From: Marvinbryantia formatexigens
GTDB lineage: Bacteria > Bacillota > Clostridia > Oscillospirales > Ruminococcaceae
NCBI GenBank assembly: GCA_021771035.1
Contig: JAETPU010000022.1
Coordinates: forward strand, 1 to 49,973
Direction: 5' to 3'
Length of the DNA: 49,973 bases
Shown here: piece after piece, positions 1 to 8,845 of the stretch
Numbering within the stretch: the first letter of the stretch is position 1
How the letters are laid out: every line of letters starts with the position of its first letter
The notes under the pieces: generated by a model
Seen by the model: the letters and a program-made list of their open reading frames with translations, nothing else
Told to the model about the DNA's origin: nothing
The model's database searches: none
Program-made: the position numbers and the translations under genes

Positions 1-321
1 CTCATGACGCACTGCATACTCATATCCACTCGGAGAGCGGGGAGTACCATCCTGCTTGAAAAGGAAATTTATGTACCAGGCATCGGTATCCTTATAGCAA
101 TAAACGCGCATCTCAGCCGGTGCCTTATGGCGCGGACACCATGAGGGGATATATACCTTGGGATCAGAAGGCTTGAATACACGTACTCTCTTTCCGCCGG
201 AACAGTAACGGCATCCTACCCGCAAAAATGCCCCTGCAACTTTTTTCGGCGCTGACTCACTGTGGACCCCATAGTATTCACAGTTTGAACAGCGGGGCTT
301 GTGAATCAAGGGTTTTGCCAT
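1..321 (-). CDS. Cys-cluster (zinc-ribbon-like) protein, 3' end outside window
   Basis: The first 107 codons are visible; no stop occurs before the window edge, so the gene continues to the left. It starts at an ATG one base after the TGA of the upstream gene, and the ribosome site (GAGGAGG) lies inside the end of that gene, so the two are probably translated together. Two CxxC pairs (C11/C14 and C37/C40) separated by 22 residues look like a treble-clef or zinc-ribbon knuckle, followed by basic and aromatic residues. I do not recognise the family. It is the last visible member of a run of small Cys-rich proteins, so a DNA- or RNA-contact role is a guess only. Confidence 0.75.
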   Translation of the reverse strand, partial: MAKPLIHKPRCSNCEYYGVHSESAPKKVAGAFLRVGCRYCSGGKRVRVFKPSDPKVYIPSWCPRHKAPAEMRVYCYKDTDAWYINFLFKQDGTPRSPSGYEYAVRHE

Positions 322-322
322 G

Positions 323-733
323 TCACACCTCCTCGCCGGGAGCGAAGCGGGACAGTCCAGCCACGATCATCTGCACAGCGGCGCGGACGCCGGACTCGTA
401 TGCCAGCTCCGTAACAGCAGCGTTTCGCTCTGACAGAGCTTTTTCATATGCGTCCAGTCTCTTTTGCCCCTCCTCCGACAAGGTTTCCGCCAATGCGACG
501 TGGGCGCTGCTCACAGCCCGACCGAGCTGTTGAATCTCAGGGGTCACCTGATAGACCTCCGGCTCATAGCTGCCAAAGAAGAGATCATGCAGAAACTTCG
601 GATCAGCTTCCGGCACGGTTATTGGCAGGGATGGTCTGGACAACGCGGCAGCAAGTTTTTCCACCGCAGTAATTAGTTGTGGGACTTGATGCTCAAAAAA
701 AGCGTGCCCCATTTTTGTTTCATAAAATTGCAT
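323..733 (-). CDS. Hypothetical protein, 136 aa
   Basis: An open frame runs further upstream (to 829), but the ATG at 733 is preceded by AAGGAG seven bases away, so I place the start there. The protein is mostly helical, with long runs of Ala, Leu and Glu that suggest amphipathic or coiled helices, and has no signal peptide or membrane segment. It is followed after one base by the next gene, which uses a ribosome site inside this gene's 3' end. I recognise no family; its position in the accessory tail of the ICE operon is the only clue to its role. Confidence 0.7.
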   Translation of the reverse strand: MQFYETKMGHAFFEHQVPQLITAVEKLAAALSRPSLPITVPEADPKFLHDLFFGSYEPEVYQVTPEIQQLGRAVSSAHVALAETLSEEGQKRLDAYEKALSERNAAVTELAYESGVRAAVQMIVAGLSRFAPGEEV

Positions 734-825
734 TTCATCATTCTCCTTATTCAAATCCGTGTATATGGCTCCGCAGGCGCAGACAGCGGTACATCCACTG
801 AGCCAAACACTTACATTCTGGCTTC

Positions 826-1308
826 TCAATAACAGAAATCCAGCACAGTCCCAATGTAGTAGGGCATGTTCGGCTGGGCCTTGCGGATAAATTCATCCAT
901 GGGCAGCGGTGGAACGCTGCTGCCCACCAGCATATATGCGTCGTACTTATCTGTGAACGTCCGGCTCAAATTGTCGATCAGATTCTGTACCTGGTCATGC
1001 TCATGGAGAAACCGTCGTTCATCCAGCTGCTGCAAAGCAGATATCGCCTGCTGGAAGGCTGGAAACCGGCCCTCGAAGTGGCGGTCAGCGGCTTGGGCAT
1101 TCACCATAAATGTCTCACTGGTCAACTTGCCCAGCCGATTGTCCGCCAGCCATTTTCCAAGGCTGGCGATTGCGATGGCACGATCTTCTACGGGTGAGGT
1201 GCTGTTGGCAACCGGCAAAGCATCCGGATGTTCCCAGAAAATCTCCTCCGATGCCCATTGTTTCTGAGGACAGGGCGACTCAAAAACCTGAAAAATATAG
1301 CTGTGCAT
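826..1308 (-). CDS. Hypothetical protein, 160 aa
   Basis: The start at 1308 is supported by a strong GAGGAGG site seven bases upstream. The protein is soluble-looking and helical in its middle third, with a Pro-rich C-terminal part (about residues 130-155). No catalytic motif or metal-binding cluster is visible. A hairpin with an ATTTTAT tail (1325-1363) lies between the upstream methyltransferase-helicase gene and this ribosome site, leaving no space for a promoter; expression should therefore depend on transcription entering from upstream. Family not recognised. Confidence 0.7.
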   Translation of the reverse strand: MHSYIFQVFESPCPQKQWASEEIFWEHPDALPVANSTSPVEDRAIAIASLGKWLADNRLGKLTSETFMVNAQAADRHFEGRFPAFQQAISALQQLDERRFLHEHDQVQNLIDNLSRTFTDKYDAYMLVGSSVPPLPMDEFIRKAQPNMPYYIGTVLDFCY

Positions 1309-1324
1309 AGTGGCCTCCTCTTAT

Positions 1325-1363
1325 AAAATGAGGGGGCGGCTGGCATGTGTTGCAGCCGTCCCC
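1325..1363 (-). terminator. Hairpin terminator/attenuator before the 160-aa gene
   Basis: Arms gggggcggctg (1332-1342) and cagccgtcccc (1353-1363) form an 11-bp stem with one G-T pair. On the minus strand it is followed by TCATTTTATAA and then directly by the AGAGGAGG ribosome site of the next gene. The U-rich tail is imperfect, so efficiency is uncertain. Confidence 0.6.
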
Positions 1364-1408
1364 TTTTCTGACCTGCTGCGGCAGATGGATGTCCACCAGC
1401 CGCTGAAT

Positions 1409-4400
1409 TTACACGATCTTCTGCTCTCCCCAGCGAATCTGGAAATGGCCGTCTTCGTCCACACCCTTGCGCATTAGCAGAGAAAGCAGATTGTAGTCGA
1501 TACCAAACTTGTCGTAGATTTGATCCAAGTTGGTGTCCTGGCCTTTCATGAACAGATTGATCTTTTCCTTTGCTACCACCATTTGCAGCAGATTGGACTC
1601 CAAACTGCCGATATAGTTGAGAAAATAGATGTCCTTATATTCCGTTGAAGTATAGCGTATGAATCTCATGTAAAATTGGCTCATGCCGGAATTGTTGAAG
1701 TGCATTTCCGGGATCAGGATCTTATTGACATACTCAAAATTGACGCTGGACGGAAGGCTTTGCTGCGTACAGAGCAGTATCCCGTTTCCACTGTCACGCA
1801 GCGTTTTCCGCAGGGCCCGCCGCTGGGCAAAGGTCTTGGTGGAGCCGGTGACAATAAACAACGGCCTGTCCGGAAGGTATTCCCGGAATGCTGCGGCGTA
1901 GGCGTTCAACACATTCTGGTGTCGCACTCCGACGGCGACGATCTCGTTTTCCCATTGGGCGGACATCTCCACCGCCGCCATGATTTTGAGCGGTATGCCT
2001 CCAGTGTACTCCTTCAGTGTGTTCGGCGCGGCCGCCACTCGAAGCAGCAGCGTGATCTGCTGCATCAAGCGGAGCATAGCATCTTTGAGGTGATTGCCTG
2101 TGGATTCAAAATATTCCCGCTGAATCCTGCAAAATTCCTTCACCACAATTTCATACACATCCAGTTCCTCGGGCATAAAGGACAGCGGTACCTGATGGAT
2201 ACGCCGGATCTCTTTTCCGGTGATTTCCTCGAAGGTACGGGTAATCACCGTCTTCGCCAGAATATCGTTGAGCTCGTTTGCATTGTAAATATCCTGGTTC
2301 CGCTCAGTCACACCAAATACTGTAGTCCTCTCAGGCAGATGGCAGGAAGCGAATAAAGCGTATCCCCGCTTGTAAGCAGGAATTGGACGGCCATAGTACG
2401 GATTATTGCTGCTCTCCAGGCGATTGTCCTCCGAATCAAAGTGATATGTGGTGATGCACCAGCTGATCATATTGATAGAATTGTTATAGAGTAATTCCAA
2501 CTGTGGAGCAAATTCAGATATATTGTTGCGTGTGCTGGTGCCAGTCGTCAACAGCTTCGTCCGGCAGCGGCGGAAGCAAGACAGCGACGCCTTGGCCCGC
2601 TTGGAGTCAGGATTGGAAATTTCGTCGCTTTCATCCAGCGCAAGACAGACCTTCTGCCTGTGACGCTTGATCCACTTCTTGATCTGCTTCTGAAACTGTC
2701 CCAGCTTGTTCAGAGTGACCAGAACAAAATCGCCGGGTTTGATGCGTTCCAGATCTGCCAGCCGCTCTACAAATACATAGGACAAACCATAATTGGGCAG
2801 CACCTCATCCCAGTTGTTGCGGATGGAGATGGCAGAGGATACCACCCAGGTAGAATGAATCCCCTGCTTCTGCATCCGGTACTGTCCAACTGCGATAGCG
2901 GCCAGGGTTTTGCCGCTGCCCTGCTCCCACTGAAGCATCCCAAACCGCTTTTGCAGAATACGGTTGATGTCCCGGCGTTGCGTGTCATTGAAATAGATCC
3001 ACTCCTCATTTTCCGCATCCCAGAGAGTGAACTTCCGAAGCCAGGCGGCAATCTCAGGGTCTTCCGCCATATTGTCAAATGCCTGGCTCTGGTTATCATA
3101 CTCCCTGCGCTTTCGGCGCAACAACCGCTCAAATCCAGGAAACCGCTCCGGAACATCGTCCAATACCGCCTGATAGACAGGAACTGATTCTTGCATCTCC
3201 GGGGTCAGCCGCCGCCGGGCTTCTTTGCTGTATGCTTTGTAGACAAACTGATCACCTTGTTTGACCAGGGCCACCACGTCCCGCTCCGGTTTTCGGTTCT
3301 GCCTCCGGAGCGCCCGGCGCAGATAAGACAATACTTTGGCCTCGGTCAGCCGCTTCTTTACCCATTCCTCATATTTCATATTGGGAGGCTGTTTCTCTGT
3401 GTAAAAGCGATGCAGATACTCACAGCACCGGGCATATTGATCTCTGGTAGCGGGGTGTACCTTGATCTGGTAGAGCAGCTTTTGCGTGATATAGGGAAAA
3501 TTCTTCGAGGTGTGGCGCTGCTGTGCCAGCTCCAGCAGGACACGGGACTTGTTTTGTTCCAGGTCTGCCTTCGGCAGCATTAAAATACGCTCATAGATTT
3601 GCTGGGCCATCTGCGCCACGTCAAAGTGAGCTGAGAGGGTGCAGACAGCTTCCGGGGTGTATCGGCCGTCCGTAGCAGAGGCTCCACTGCTTCTGGCCTG
3701 CCAGAATTGCAGCTTAGTCGGCATATTGTTTACACCCAGCGATGAAAATGCGCTGTCTGGCAGGAGAACCTGCCCCAGAAAACGAAAGCGTTTCCGCATC
3801 GTGCGGATCATTCCAGAATCCATAAATGAATCTGCCAAAAAAGACTGCGGCACAATCAGGGCAAGGATGCCCAAGGGTTTCAGCAGTTCCGCTGCCTTTA
3901 CACAGTAGTACAGATGGGAGACCATTTCTTGCCCATCCTCCAGCCACCAGTTCAGGTGGAATGGCGGATTGCCCACTACAAAGTCAAATCGGACATCCGG
4001 TTGATAAGAGCGGATATCGCCTTGTACCAGATGGGCCTCCGGGTACAGGTGGCAGGCTACCTTATAGGCATTGTGATCCAACTCGCAGCCATAGACGTTG
4101 GATTCCGACGGTGCGTAGTTGAAGAAATTTCCCATACCGCAGGTCAGGTCAGCTACCAGATCGTACTCCGAGAGCCGCAGGCAGGACATGACCAACTCGC
4201 AGAGCTTAGACGGGGTAAAAAATTGTCCGTTCTCAAATTGCTTTTTTTGCTCGCTGTATTCATGGTAGTTGTCGAAATCTCCGTACTTCAGCCCATGCAG
4301 GCCGCCAGTTCCAGTGTAGGCGTTATAGATATCCTCACAGGTAATCTCATATTCGCTGCTGATGCCGCTGTCGATCAGGTAGAGCACCTTTTCATTGAGC

Positions 4401-4450
4401 GACCTGCGCTGCTCCAGGCTTAAATGGAGTTCATGCGGCTGGTATTTCAT
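1409..4450 (-). CDS. N6-adenine DNA methyltransferase fused to SNF2-like helicase, 1013 aa
   Basis: The N-terminal third is a gamma-type N6-adenine methyltransferase: GQFFTP at residues 75-80, an SAM-binding DLTCGMG at 101-107 and the catalytic NPPF at 161-164. A linker of roughly 200 residues follows. The C-terminal half is a superfamily-2 ATPase: Walker A EQGSGKT at 509-515, DESD at 606-609 as motif II, a TTGTSTRNN motif III near 636, and a second RecA-like lobe with a MRFIRYTS stretch near 925. Such methylase-helicase fusions occur in ICE and phage polyvalent proteins and in phage P1 DarB, an antirestriction factor; BREX and DISARM use the same activities on separate proteins. It overlaps the upstream gene by ATGA. 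No nuclease domain is visible, so protection or remodelling of transferred DNA is more likely than restriction; that is inference. Confidence 0.88.
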   Translation of the reverse strand: MKYQPHELHLSLEQRRSLNEKVLYLIDSGISSEYEITCEDIYNAYTGTGGLHGLKYGDFDNYHEYSEQKKQFENGQFFTPSKLCELVMSCLRLSEYDLVADLTCGMGNFFNYAPSESNVYGCELDHNAYKVACHLYPEAHLVQGDIRSYQPDVRFDFVVGNPPFHLNWWLEDGQEMVSHLYYCVKAAELLKPLGILALIVPQSFLADSFMDSGMIRTMRKRFRFLGQVLLPDSAFSSLGVNNMPTKLQFWQARSSGASATDGRYTPEAVCTLSAHFDVAQMAQQIYERILMLPKADLEQNKSRVLLELAQQRHTSKNFPYITQKLLYQIKVHPATRDQYARCCEYLHRFYTEKQPPNMKYEEWVKKRLTEAKVLSYLRRALRRQNRKPERDVVALVKQGDQFVYKAYSKEARRRLTPEMQESVPVYQAVLDDVPERFPGFERLLRRKRREYDNQSQAFDNMAEDPEIAAWLRKFTLWDAENEEWIYFNDTQRRDINRILQKRFGMLQWEQGSGKTLAAIAVGQYRMQKQGIHSTWVVSSAISIRNNWDEVLPNYGLSYVFVERLADLERIKPGDFVLVTLNKLGQFQKQIKKWIKRHRQKVCLALDESDEISNPDSKRAKASLSCFRRCRTKLLTTGTSTRNNISEFAPQLELLYNNSINMISWCITTYHFDSEDNRLESSNNPYYGRPIPAYKRGYALFASCHLPERTTVFGVTERNQDIYNANELNDILAKTVITRTFEEITGKEIRRIHQVPLSFMPEELDVYEIVVKEFCRIQREYFESTGNHLKDAMLRLMQQITLLLRVAAAPNTLKEYTGGIPLKIMAAVEMSAQWENEIVAVGVRHQNVLNAYAAAFREYLPDRPLFIVTGSTKTFAQRRALRKTLRDSGNGILLCTQQSLPSSVNFEYVNKILIPEMHFNNSGMSQFYMRFIRYTSTEYKDIYFLNYIGSLESNLLQMVVAKEKINLFMKGQDTNLDQIYDKFGIDYNLLSLLMRKGVDEDGHFQIRWGEQKIV

Positions 4451-5370
4451 TCGCTCACCTGCCCTTGGTAGGCCCTTCCAAGATAGGTGTTAATAAATTG
4501 GGTGGCATCATCCTCACTGGTAAAGCGGAGATCTACCCTGCCGTTCTTAAACAGCCGCATCTGAACCAGCCGTTCATATCCGTGGAAGTCCAGCGGATTG
4601 ACAACGATAGGTTCCTCAAATGGCGGCTGTGGAAAGCCAACAGGGTATGTTCCAATACTGCCAGTTTCAAAGTGGGCGGCACAGGACAATACCGTTTTCA
4701 TCTTATCCGTGAACTCCCAATCATTGTGGGAGTACCCGAAGGAGCAGAAGCTATCCAGGAAGGAGATTACAGCATACTTTCGCTCAAATTTCGCCGTATG
4801 CTTGACTCCAGACCATGCGGCATCATTACATCGGCAACAGAGTTCGTACAGACTCTGTTCAGAAAACTGGCGTCCGTCAAACTGGCGCAGAATATGGGCA
4901 GCCACATCCTGATAATGAAGATGTACGGTGCTGGACCAGAGCAGGTATTCTTTGAGTTCCTGCTTCCCCTTGCTGCCACATTTAACAGGTTTAGGCGGAA
5001 ACAGCGCAGCCTCCAAGTCATCTTCCTGTATGGTGATGGAATAGGCCGACTGGAAGTAGTCCGCCAGCGTGTGGAGAAATTTGCGGTGCAGGGCGTCTAT
5101 CTGTACCCTAAGCCGGTGAATGGTGATCTTTGGCCCGTCATCGCCACAGGGGATCAGATATTGATTGTAAACGCGGGGCGAACTGTCCGGCTGGCCCAGC
5201 AGAGTCCTCTGCGAAGCCAGCATATCCTCCCAAAAGTACGTCAGCTCCTGGAAACCGTAGAGGGCGGCGGTGTAGGCCGCCTGCTGCCGTTCACAGAACT
5301 GCTTATCCACCTCGGAAATATGGCAGGTTGCCTTGATCTCCACTGTGTCAAATTTTTCTAACAGGTTCAT
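4447..5370 (-). CDS. Hypothetical protein coupled to the methylase-helicase, 307 aa
   Basis: The frame opens at 5520, but the ATG at 5370 has AGGAGG eight bases upstream, and the region between 5390 and 5439 forms a hairpin, so 5370 is the likely start. The stop overlaps the start of the methylase-helicase gene by four bases (ATGA), indicating translational coupling and perhaps a shared complex. The sequence is soluble, rich in aromatic residues, with one close Cys pair (CCRC, about residue 220) and no recognisable motif. The tight coupling is the best clue: it may be a specificity or accessory subunit of the downstream enzyme, but nothing in the sequence proves that. Confidence 0.75.
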   Translation of the reverse strand: MNLLEKFDTVEIKATCHISEVDKQFCERQQAAYTAALYGFQELTYFWEDMLASQRTLLGQPDSSPRVYNQYLIPCGDDGPKITIHRLRVQIDALHRKFLHTLADYFQSAYSITIQEDDLEAALFPPKPVKCGSKGKQELKEYLLWSSTVHLHYQDVAAHILRQFDGRQFSEQSLYELCCRCNDAAWSGVKHTAKFERKYAVISFLDSFCSFGYSHNDWEFTDKMKTVLSCAAHFETGSIGTYPVGFPQPPFEEPIVVNPLDFHGYERLVQMRLFKNGRVDLRFTSEDDATQFINTYLGRAYQGQVSE

Positions 5371-5389
5371 AGGAAGTCCTCCTAAAAAA

Positions 5390-5439
5390 TGCAGCCCGAA
5401 AGGAGCGTCCGCATCCAGCGGGCGCATCCCTTCGGGCAT
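5390..5439 (-). terminator. Imperfect hairpin with U-tract before the 307-aa gene
   Basis: On the minus strand ATGCCCGAAGGG pairs imperfectly with CCTTTCGGGCTGCAT around a 10-base loop, then TTTTTTA and the AGGAGG site of the 307-aa gene. No promoter fits between hairpin and start, so downstream expression requires read-through. Confidence 0.55.
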
Positions 5440-5476
5440 CTGTGCCAGCGGCGGCATATCACTACAGGAGTGGTTT

Positions 5477-6454
5477 TTATGCCGCGCCGTCTTTTGTCTC
5501 ACTCTGAGCCTGTTCCACAACAGCCCGGATCAAATGGTTCATGCACTCAAAAAACTTCTGGGAACCTTTGCCGCGCTTGGAATGGAAAAATTGATAATGC
5601 TCACATCTCCCGTTCCGGATAGTGGCGGAGGCCAGCATCTCATTGATCCAGCCTTGGGTCCGCAGGGGAACATCCACATGGTACTGCCGCATCAGGTAAT
5701 TGACGATGGAATAGCTGCTGGAGCTGTACCGGCTCTGGTAGAACGTAATGGTTTCATTTTTCAAAACACCGCCCTCCCGGATAACTTGGATGGCCGCTGA
5801 GACAGCCTGCTCCGCCGGCCGATTCCGCTTTTCACAGTACGCCTTTTCCTCCTCGGCGGCACGTGTCCGGCGGATCGCTTCATCCGCCTTCCGTTTCGCC
5901 TGATAGACTTCGGAGAGCTCTACGCACCGGGCGAGATCGTCCATGACCAGCGCCCCGACAAAATCCGGGAAAGTCTGGCCGCCATTTTCCTTTGCTTTTT
6001 GATATGCGTCCACCCGTTTGTTTATCAGAGTACGGATATAATCCGTCTGACGGGCCGGGTCGCTTCCAAATCGCTCGATTTCCATTCTTTCCTCCACTAG
6101 CGCAGCGTTGACGGCATCATTGCCGCCGGATTCCCGCAGAGCGTCGATCCACTTTCCCCGATTGTCTTTTCCGCCATACAGCTTTTCCGCCGCAGGGGAA
6201 AACCCGCAGCAGTCAGTCAAGGAAAAATCGGTCATGCCAAGGGGGATGAGATAGCCGTTGATCTCCACATGGAGGATATACTTATCGTTCTCAGTACGGG
6301 GATAGTCCAGATCAGGTTTTCCAGCGGAACGCCACAAGCGATAGGTCTGCGCTCCATCGGAGATTTCCCGCTCCAATACCAACCGCATTTTGCGGCCCTC
6401 ACGATTGAAATTGCCATCATAAAAGAGAGGGGTCATCAGCTTACTACCTTCCAT
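5477..6454 (-). CDS. Hypothetical protein, 325 aa
   Basis: The start at 6454 has AGGAG about eleven bases upstream; a second ATG six codons in (residue 7) has a weaker AAGG. The N-terminal 110 residues are beta-rich with Gly/Asp turns. The middle (about 125-220) is strongly charged and helical, rich in Arg, Glu and Ala, probably a coiled coil. The C-terminal part contains SRYSSSSYSIVNYLMRQY, which could be a winged-helix-like segment for nucleic-acid contact. No enzyme motif is seen. It sits in the same close-packed minus-strand run as the genes on both sides. Confidence 0.72.
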   Translation of the reverse strand: MEGSKLMTPLFYDGNFNREGRKMRLVLEREISDGAQTYRLWRSAGKPDLDYPRTENDKYILHVEINGYLIPLGMTDFSLTDCCGFSPAAEKLYGGKDNRGKWIDALRESGGNDAVNAALVEERMEIERFGSDPARQTDYIRTLINKRVDAYQKAKENGGQTFPDFVGALVMDDLARCVELSEVYQAKRKADEAIRRTRAAEEEKAYCEKRNRPAEQAVSAAIQVIREGGVLKNETITFYQSRYSSSSYSIVNYLMRQYHVDVPLRTQGWINEMLASATIRNGRCEHYQFFHSKRGKGSQKFFECMNHLIRAVVEQAQSETKDGAA

Positions 6455-6472
6455 TTGTACTACACTCCTATC

Positions 6473-7582
6473 TCACTGTTTTATGGTTTTGCTACCCAAT
6501 TCGCTTTGGAACAGAGAAAATTGCTCTATTTCCTCGCTTTTTTTAGGTGGCAGGAGAGCTTTTTGCGCCTTCTTTGCCTTTAACTTCTGACGTCGAGCCC
6601 TTGCCGCACGCTTCTTTGCAGCAGTGGTTTTGTCCAAATCTATCGCATGGACTACTTCAATTCCCTCCGCTGTGTCCTGAAGATCCTGCAGCAGATCGCG
6701 CTGTTCACTTCGGGCAATGCGGATGTTCTCCACCTCGTAGTGGAACTCGAAATAGTCATAGCCGGAATATTTGCGGTGATGTTTAGAGAAATACTCCTGC
6801 CGCCGGTCCTCCGGAGTTTTCTTGGGCTGCTCGATCACTGATTGACTGGTCAAGGGATTTCGTTTCGCTTCTCTGGTTTTCAGCCAGATTTCAGCGTCAG
6901 TTCGTGCTACCGGCCTTTTGAACAGCTTTAAGCCTTTCGTGACCTCCACCTCTTTCTCTTCCAGGAATCCGATACGAGTGATCCAGGTGCGGCGGACATC
7001 ATAAAAAATGTTGACTTTGCTCAAATCTCGTGGCTGTTTGTGAATAACGCATACCGGATTCTTGCACTGACATTGGATACACATGGCTACATCGTACTTG
7101 ATTTCACACCTGCCGCCTGCATAGCCGTTATGATTGACCACGCAAGCACAGTAGCTGCCGCCAGTGATCTCCATGTACTCCCGGTGAGCTTCCTTTGTCT
7201 GTTCCGCCTCGATTTTTTCCACGCTGCATTCATAGACATAGCTTCTTTGTGTCTGATGGCATGGGCACATAACCAGGGGCAATCCCTTTGGAATATGCTC
7301 ACAATTCTTCCGCCCGTGGGGGCAAAGCATCAGTGGATTATCATTTTCCGGGCAGTACCAAACATGCTGATAGAATACGTCGGAAGAGGCCAGGCTGCGC
7401 CCTGCGCCGCTCTGGCCTTCTATGAGCAGGCCGCAGGGGGTCTCCCAGGTAAAACCGAGCATAACTTCCCATTTGTAACCAAAGTTCTGCCAGTCGCTCC
7501 AATATACCGTATCCGGGTGGTGCTCCCTGGTGTAGCCCTGCTCATAGAGATGCTGGGTTAGAGCGTTTAATTGATCGCTCAT
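6473..7582 (-). CDS. Cysteine/histidine-rich hypothetical protein, 369 aa
   Basis: I choose the ATG at 7582 because it overlaps the TGA of the upstream gene as ATGA; a GTG four codons earlier is possible. The first 200 residues contain many Cys and His in pairs (for example CPHGRKNC, MCPCH, CIQCQCKNPVC), so several structural metal sites are likely. The last 60 residues are Lys/Ala-rich and basic (KKRAARARRQKLKAKKAQK), fit for nucleic-acid binding, and end in a short acidic and hydrophobic tail (EEIEQFSLF). I do not recognise the family. Zinc-dependent nucleic-acid binding is a reasonable inference only. Confidence 0.75.
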   Translation of the reverse strand: MSDQLNALTQHLYEQGYTREHHPDTVYWSDWQNFGYKWEVMLGFTWETPCGLLIEGQSGAGRSLASSDVFYQHVWYCPENDNPLMLCPHGRKNCEHIPKGLPLVMCPCHQTQRSYVYECSVEKIEAEQTKEAHREYMEITGGSYCACVVNHNGYAGGRCEIKYDVAMCIQCQCKNPVCVIHKQPRDLSKVNIFYDVRRTWITRIGFLEEKEVEVTKGLKLFKRPVARTDAEIWLKTREAKRNPLTSQSVIEQPKKTPEDRRQEYFSKHHRKYSGYDYFEFHYEVENIRIARSEQRDLLQDLQDTAEGIEVVHAIDLDKTTAAKKRAARARRQKLKAKKAQKALLPPKKSEEIEQFSLFQSELGSKTIKQ

Positions 7583-7809
7583 ATTCCCGGACACGGAATC
7601 AGGCCAAAGTGTTCCTTCATGGTGTCCCTCAACTCCTCTACTTCAATTTCGTACTCCTGGGCAATACATTTCTCGCAGACGATCTGTTTATAACCCAGCG
7701 CCCGGCTGCACCGCTTGTCCCAGGAGTTCACCTCCCCGCCGCAGACGGGACAGGAGATGTCCGGGTACCAGTGCAGCTTGGCCGGGTCTGAATACTTCCC
7801 GTCACTCAT
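7579..7809 (-). CDS. Small zinc-finger protein, 76 aa
   Basis: The ATG at 7809 overlaps the end of the upstream gene (ATGAGTGA arrangement), and its own stop overlaps the start of the next gene by four bases, so three genes are translationally chained. A CPVCGG knuckle and a later CEKC pair, about 36 residues apart, form a likely four-Cys zinc finger. The C-terminal part is an acidic helix. An upstream GTG-type extension in the same frame lies within the coding sequence of the previous gene and is less likely to be used. Confidence 0.7.
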   Translation of the reverse strand: MSDGKYSDPAKLHWYPDISCPVCGGEVNSWDKRCSRALGYKQIVCEKCIAQEYEIEVEELRDTMKEHFGLIPCPGI

Positions 7810-8773
7810 TGGCCGTCCCCAGGGGCCGGTCCGACCGGTCGCTGAAGCCGTGGGCAATCAGCAGCGCGGATACTTCATCCGGCGTAGGCGCATGGTTCTG
7901 GCTCATTTGGGTCAGATGCTTCAGTACCGACACAAAGGTGGGGGCTTGGAACAGCGGCCACGCCTCGTTGAACATCTCCAGCCTGGGGACCGGCTCACTG
8001 CTGAGCATGTGCCAGCAAATCGCCATCTCACACAGGCAGCCGCCTTCGATGCACTGGACACCCAGCATGATTTCATCCACCCCGTCCAGAGGGACAACTT
8101 TGGCATAGTCCTGACGTGAGAAACAGGTAAAGCCCCAGAAATACTCTCCCCAGTCATCTCTGGGGAAGTGGGCGTTCAGTCCTGCAATATCCTCCGGGGG
8201 CAGCGTATTGGTGCGGCCTCCATCCACCACAAGCACCTCCGCCGTGCCGGGAGACGGCGGACACTCCACAGTCTCCGGCACAGCCAAAGCGGTATCCTGG
8301 GCGCCTTCCGATAAATCGGGATACGGATTGCCGTCCCCGTCCTGCACATCGTAGTGCCGGTCGAACACCTTATCGTAGCCCTCCTTGCCGGTAGCGCCGC
8401 AATGGGGGCACGTCCAGTCATAGACGCCCCCATCATCCAGAGGTTCATCGTCTCCGTATTCCAGCTCACCGCCGCAGATGGGACAGATCCCCTCTTCATC
8501 CGCGCCAGGGACCTTCATCTTCATACCGCTGCACCGGAGGCAGTGAATCAGCTCAGCCGTCTCCAGCGAGGCCAGTTCCTTGCAGACCGTTACGACCTCA
8601 TGGAGCTTTTCCATTGTATAAAAGTTACCAACGCCGGCCGCACAGCCCGCCGTCAGCGTAGATACATCCTCAGTCTGGATCATCATGCGGCCATTCTGCC
8701 ACAGCAGCTCCAGCGCCGTGAGCAGAGTCACGCGGTCGGTACAGGCCAGTTTGTCAAATCGCTCAAAATCCAT
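7802..8773 (-). CDS. Zinc-ribbon hypothetical protein, 323 aa
   Basis: The start at 8773 has a good GAGGAG site ten bases upstream. Residues 1-75 are helical; then come Cys pairs in CLRC, CPICGG and CPHCG (about residues 79-128), a rubredoxin/zinc-ribbon arrangement. The rest includes an acidic segment and a beta-rich domain with several aromatics (WGEYFWGFTCF). Proteins with a mid-chain zinc ribbon are common in clostridial ICE accessory runs, but I cannot name this family. It leads the overlapping three-gene set that continues with the 76-aa and 369-aa Cys-rich proteins. Confidence 0.75.
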   Translation of the reverse strand: MDFERFDKLACTDRVTLLTALELLWQNGRMMIQTEDVSTLTAGCAAGVGNFYTMEKLHEVVTVCKELASLETAELIHCLRCSGMKMKVPGADEEGICPICGGELEYGDDEPLDDGGVYDWTCPHCGATGKEGYDKVFDRHYDVQDGDGNPYPDLSEGAQDTALAVPETVECPPSPGTAEVLVVDGGRTNTLPPEDIAGLNAHFPRDDWGEYFWGFTCFSRQDYAKVVPLDGVDEIMLGVQCIEGGCLCEMAICWHMLSSEPVPRLEMFNEAWPLFQAPTFVSVLKHLTQMSQNHAPTPDEVSALLIAHGFSDRSDRPLGTANE

Positions 8774-8845
8774 AATATTTACTCCTCACATAATAAAATT
8801 TCAGCAGATATGTTTGCTTTCTGTCAAAGGGTGCGTTAGCGCCGC

